Positions 7,107 to 7,122 of a DNA stretch of 7,122 bases are shown here, piece after piece. Position 1 is the first letter of the stretch. The number at the start of each line of letters is the position of its first letter. The translations under genes were made by a program, and so were the position numbers. The stretch covers positions 1-7,122 of the forward strand of contig JACNKJ010000065.1 in NCBI GenBank assembly GCA_014382085.1. The letters are read 5' to 3'. The notes below the pieces were generated by a model, which did not search any database, was not told the origin of the DNA, and worked only from the letters and a program-made list of their open reading frames with translations. Source of the stretch: a bacterium (GTDB taxonomy: Bacteria > Krumholzibacteriota > Krumholzibacteriia > JACNKJ01).

Positions 7107-7122
7107 TCCCCGGCCTCCCGAT

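Overview
The window reads as chromosomal DNA of a Gram-negative bacterium with a moderately GC-rich genome. Every gene I can support lies on the minus strand, so transcription runs right to left. Three traits suggest the Fibrobacterota-Chlorobiota-Bacteroidota (FCB) superphylum or one of its uncultured relatives (Latescibacterota-, Krumholzibacteriota- or KSB1-like lineages). These are a TonB-dependent receptor with an N-terminal carboxypeptidase-regulatory-like domain, a PorV/PorQ-like barrel next to it, and a propeller lipoprotein. The lineage is an inference from gene content, not from a marker gene.

Right part (7106 to 5022): a Maf/YhdE-type nucleotide pyrophosphatase, a 194-base gap with a possible promoter, a membrane-anchored CBS-pair protein of unknown role, and, 31 bases further on, a DinB/YfiT-like four-helix-bundle protein. 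The last two are probably co-transcribed. Nothing visible links them to maf.

Left part (4966 to 1): a candidate sigma70-type promoter and a strong Shine-Dalgarno sequence precede a four-gene envelope operon. Its members are a 943-residue TonB-dependent receptor that starts at TTG, a 331-residue PorV/PorQ-like outer-membrane barrel, a 316-residue lipoprotein that reads as a six-bladed NHL-type beta-propeller, and the first 43 codons of another exported protein cut by the window edge. The first two junctions are TAATG (stop and start share one base) and the third is a 14-base overlap. All four products carry export signals and two end in an aromatic outer-membrane beta-signal, so the operon looks like a co-translated outer-membrane assembly, perhaps an uptake or surface-export complex with the lipoprotein as accessory subunit. 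Its substrate cannot be read from the sequence.

No gap exceeds 300 bases. I see no tRNA, rRNA, CRISPR array, insertion sequence or integrase.
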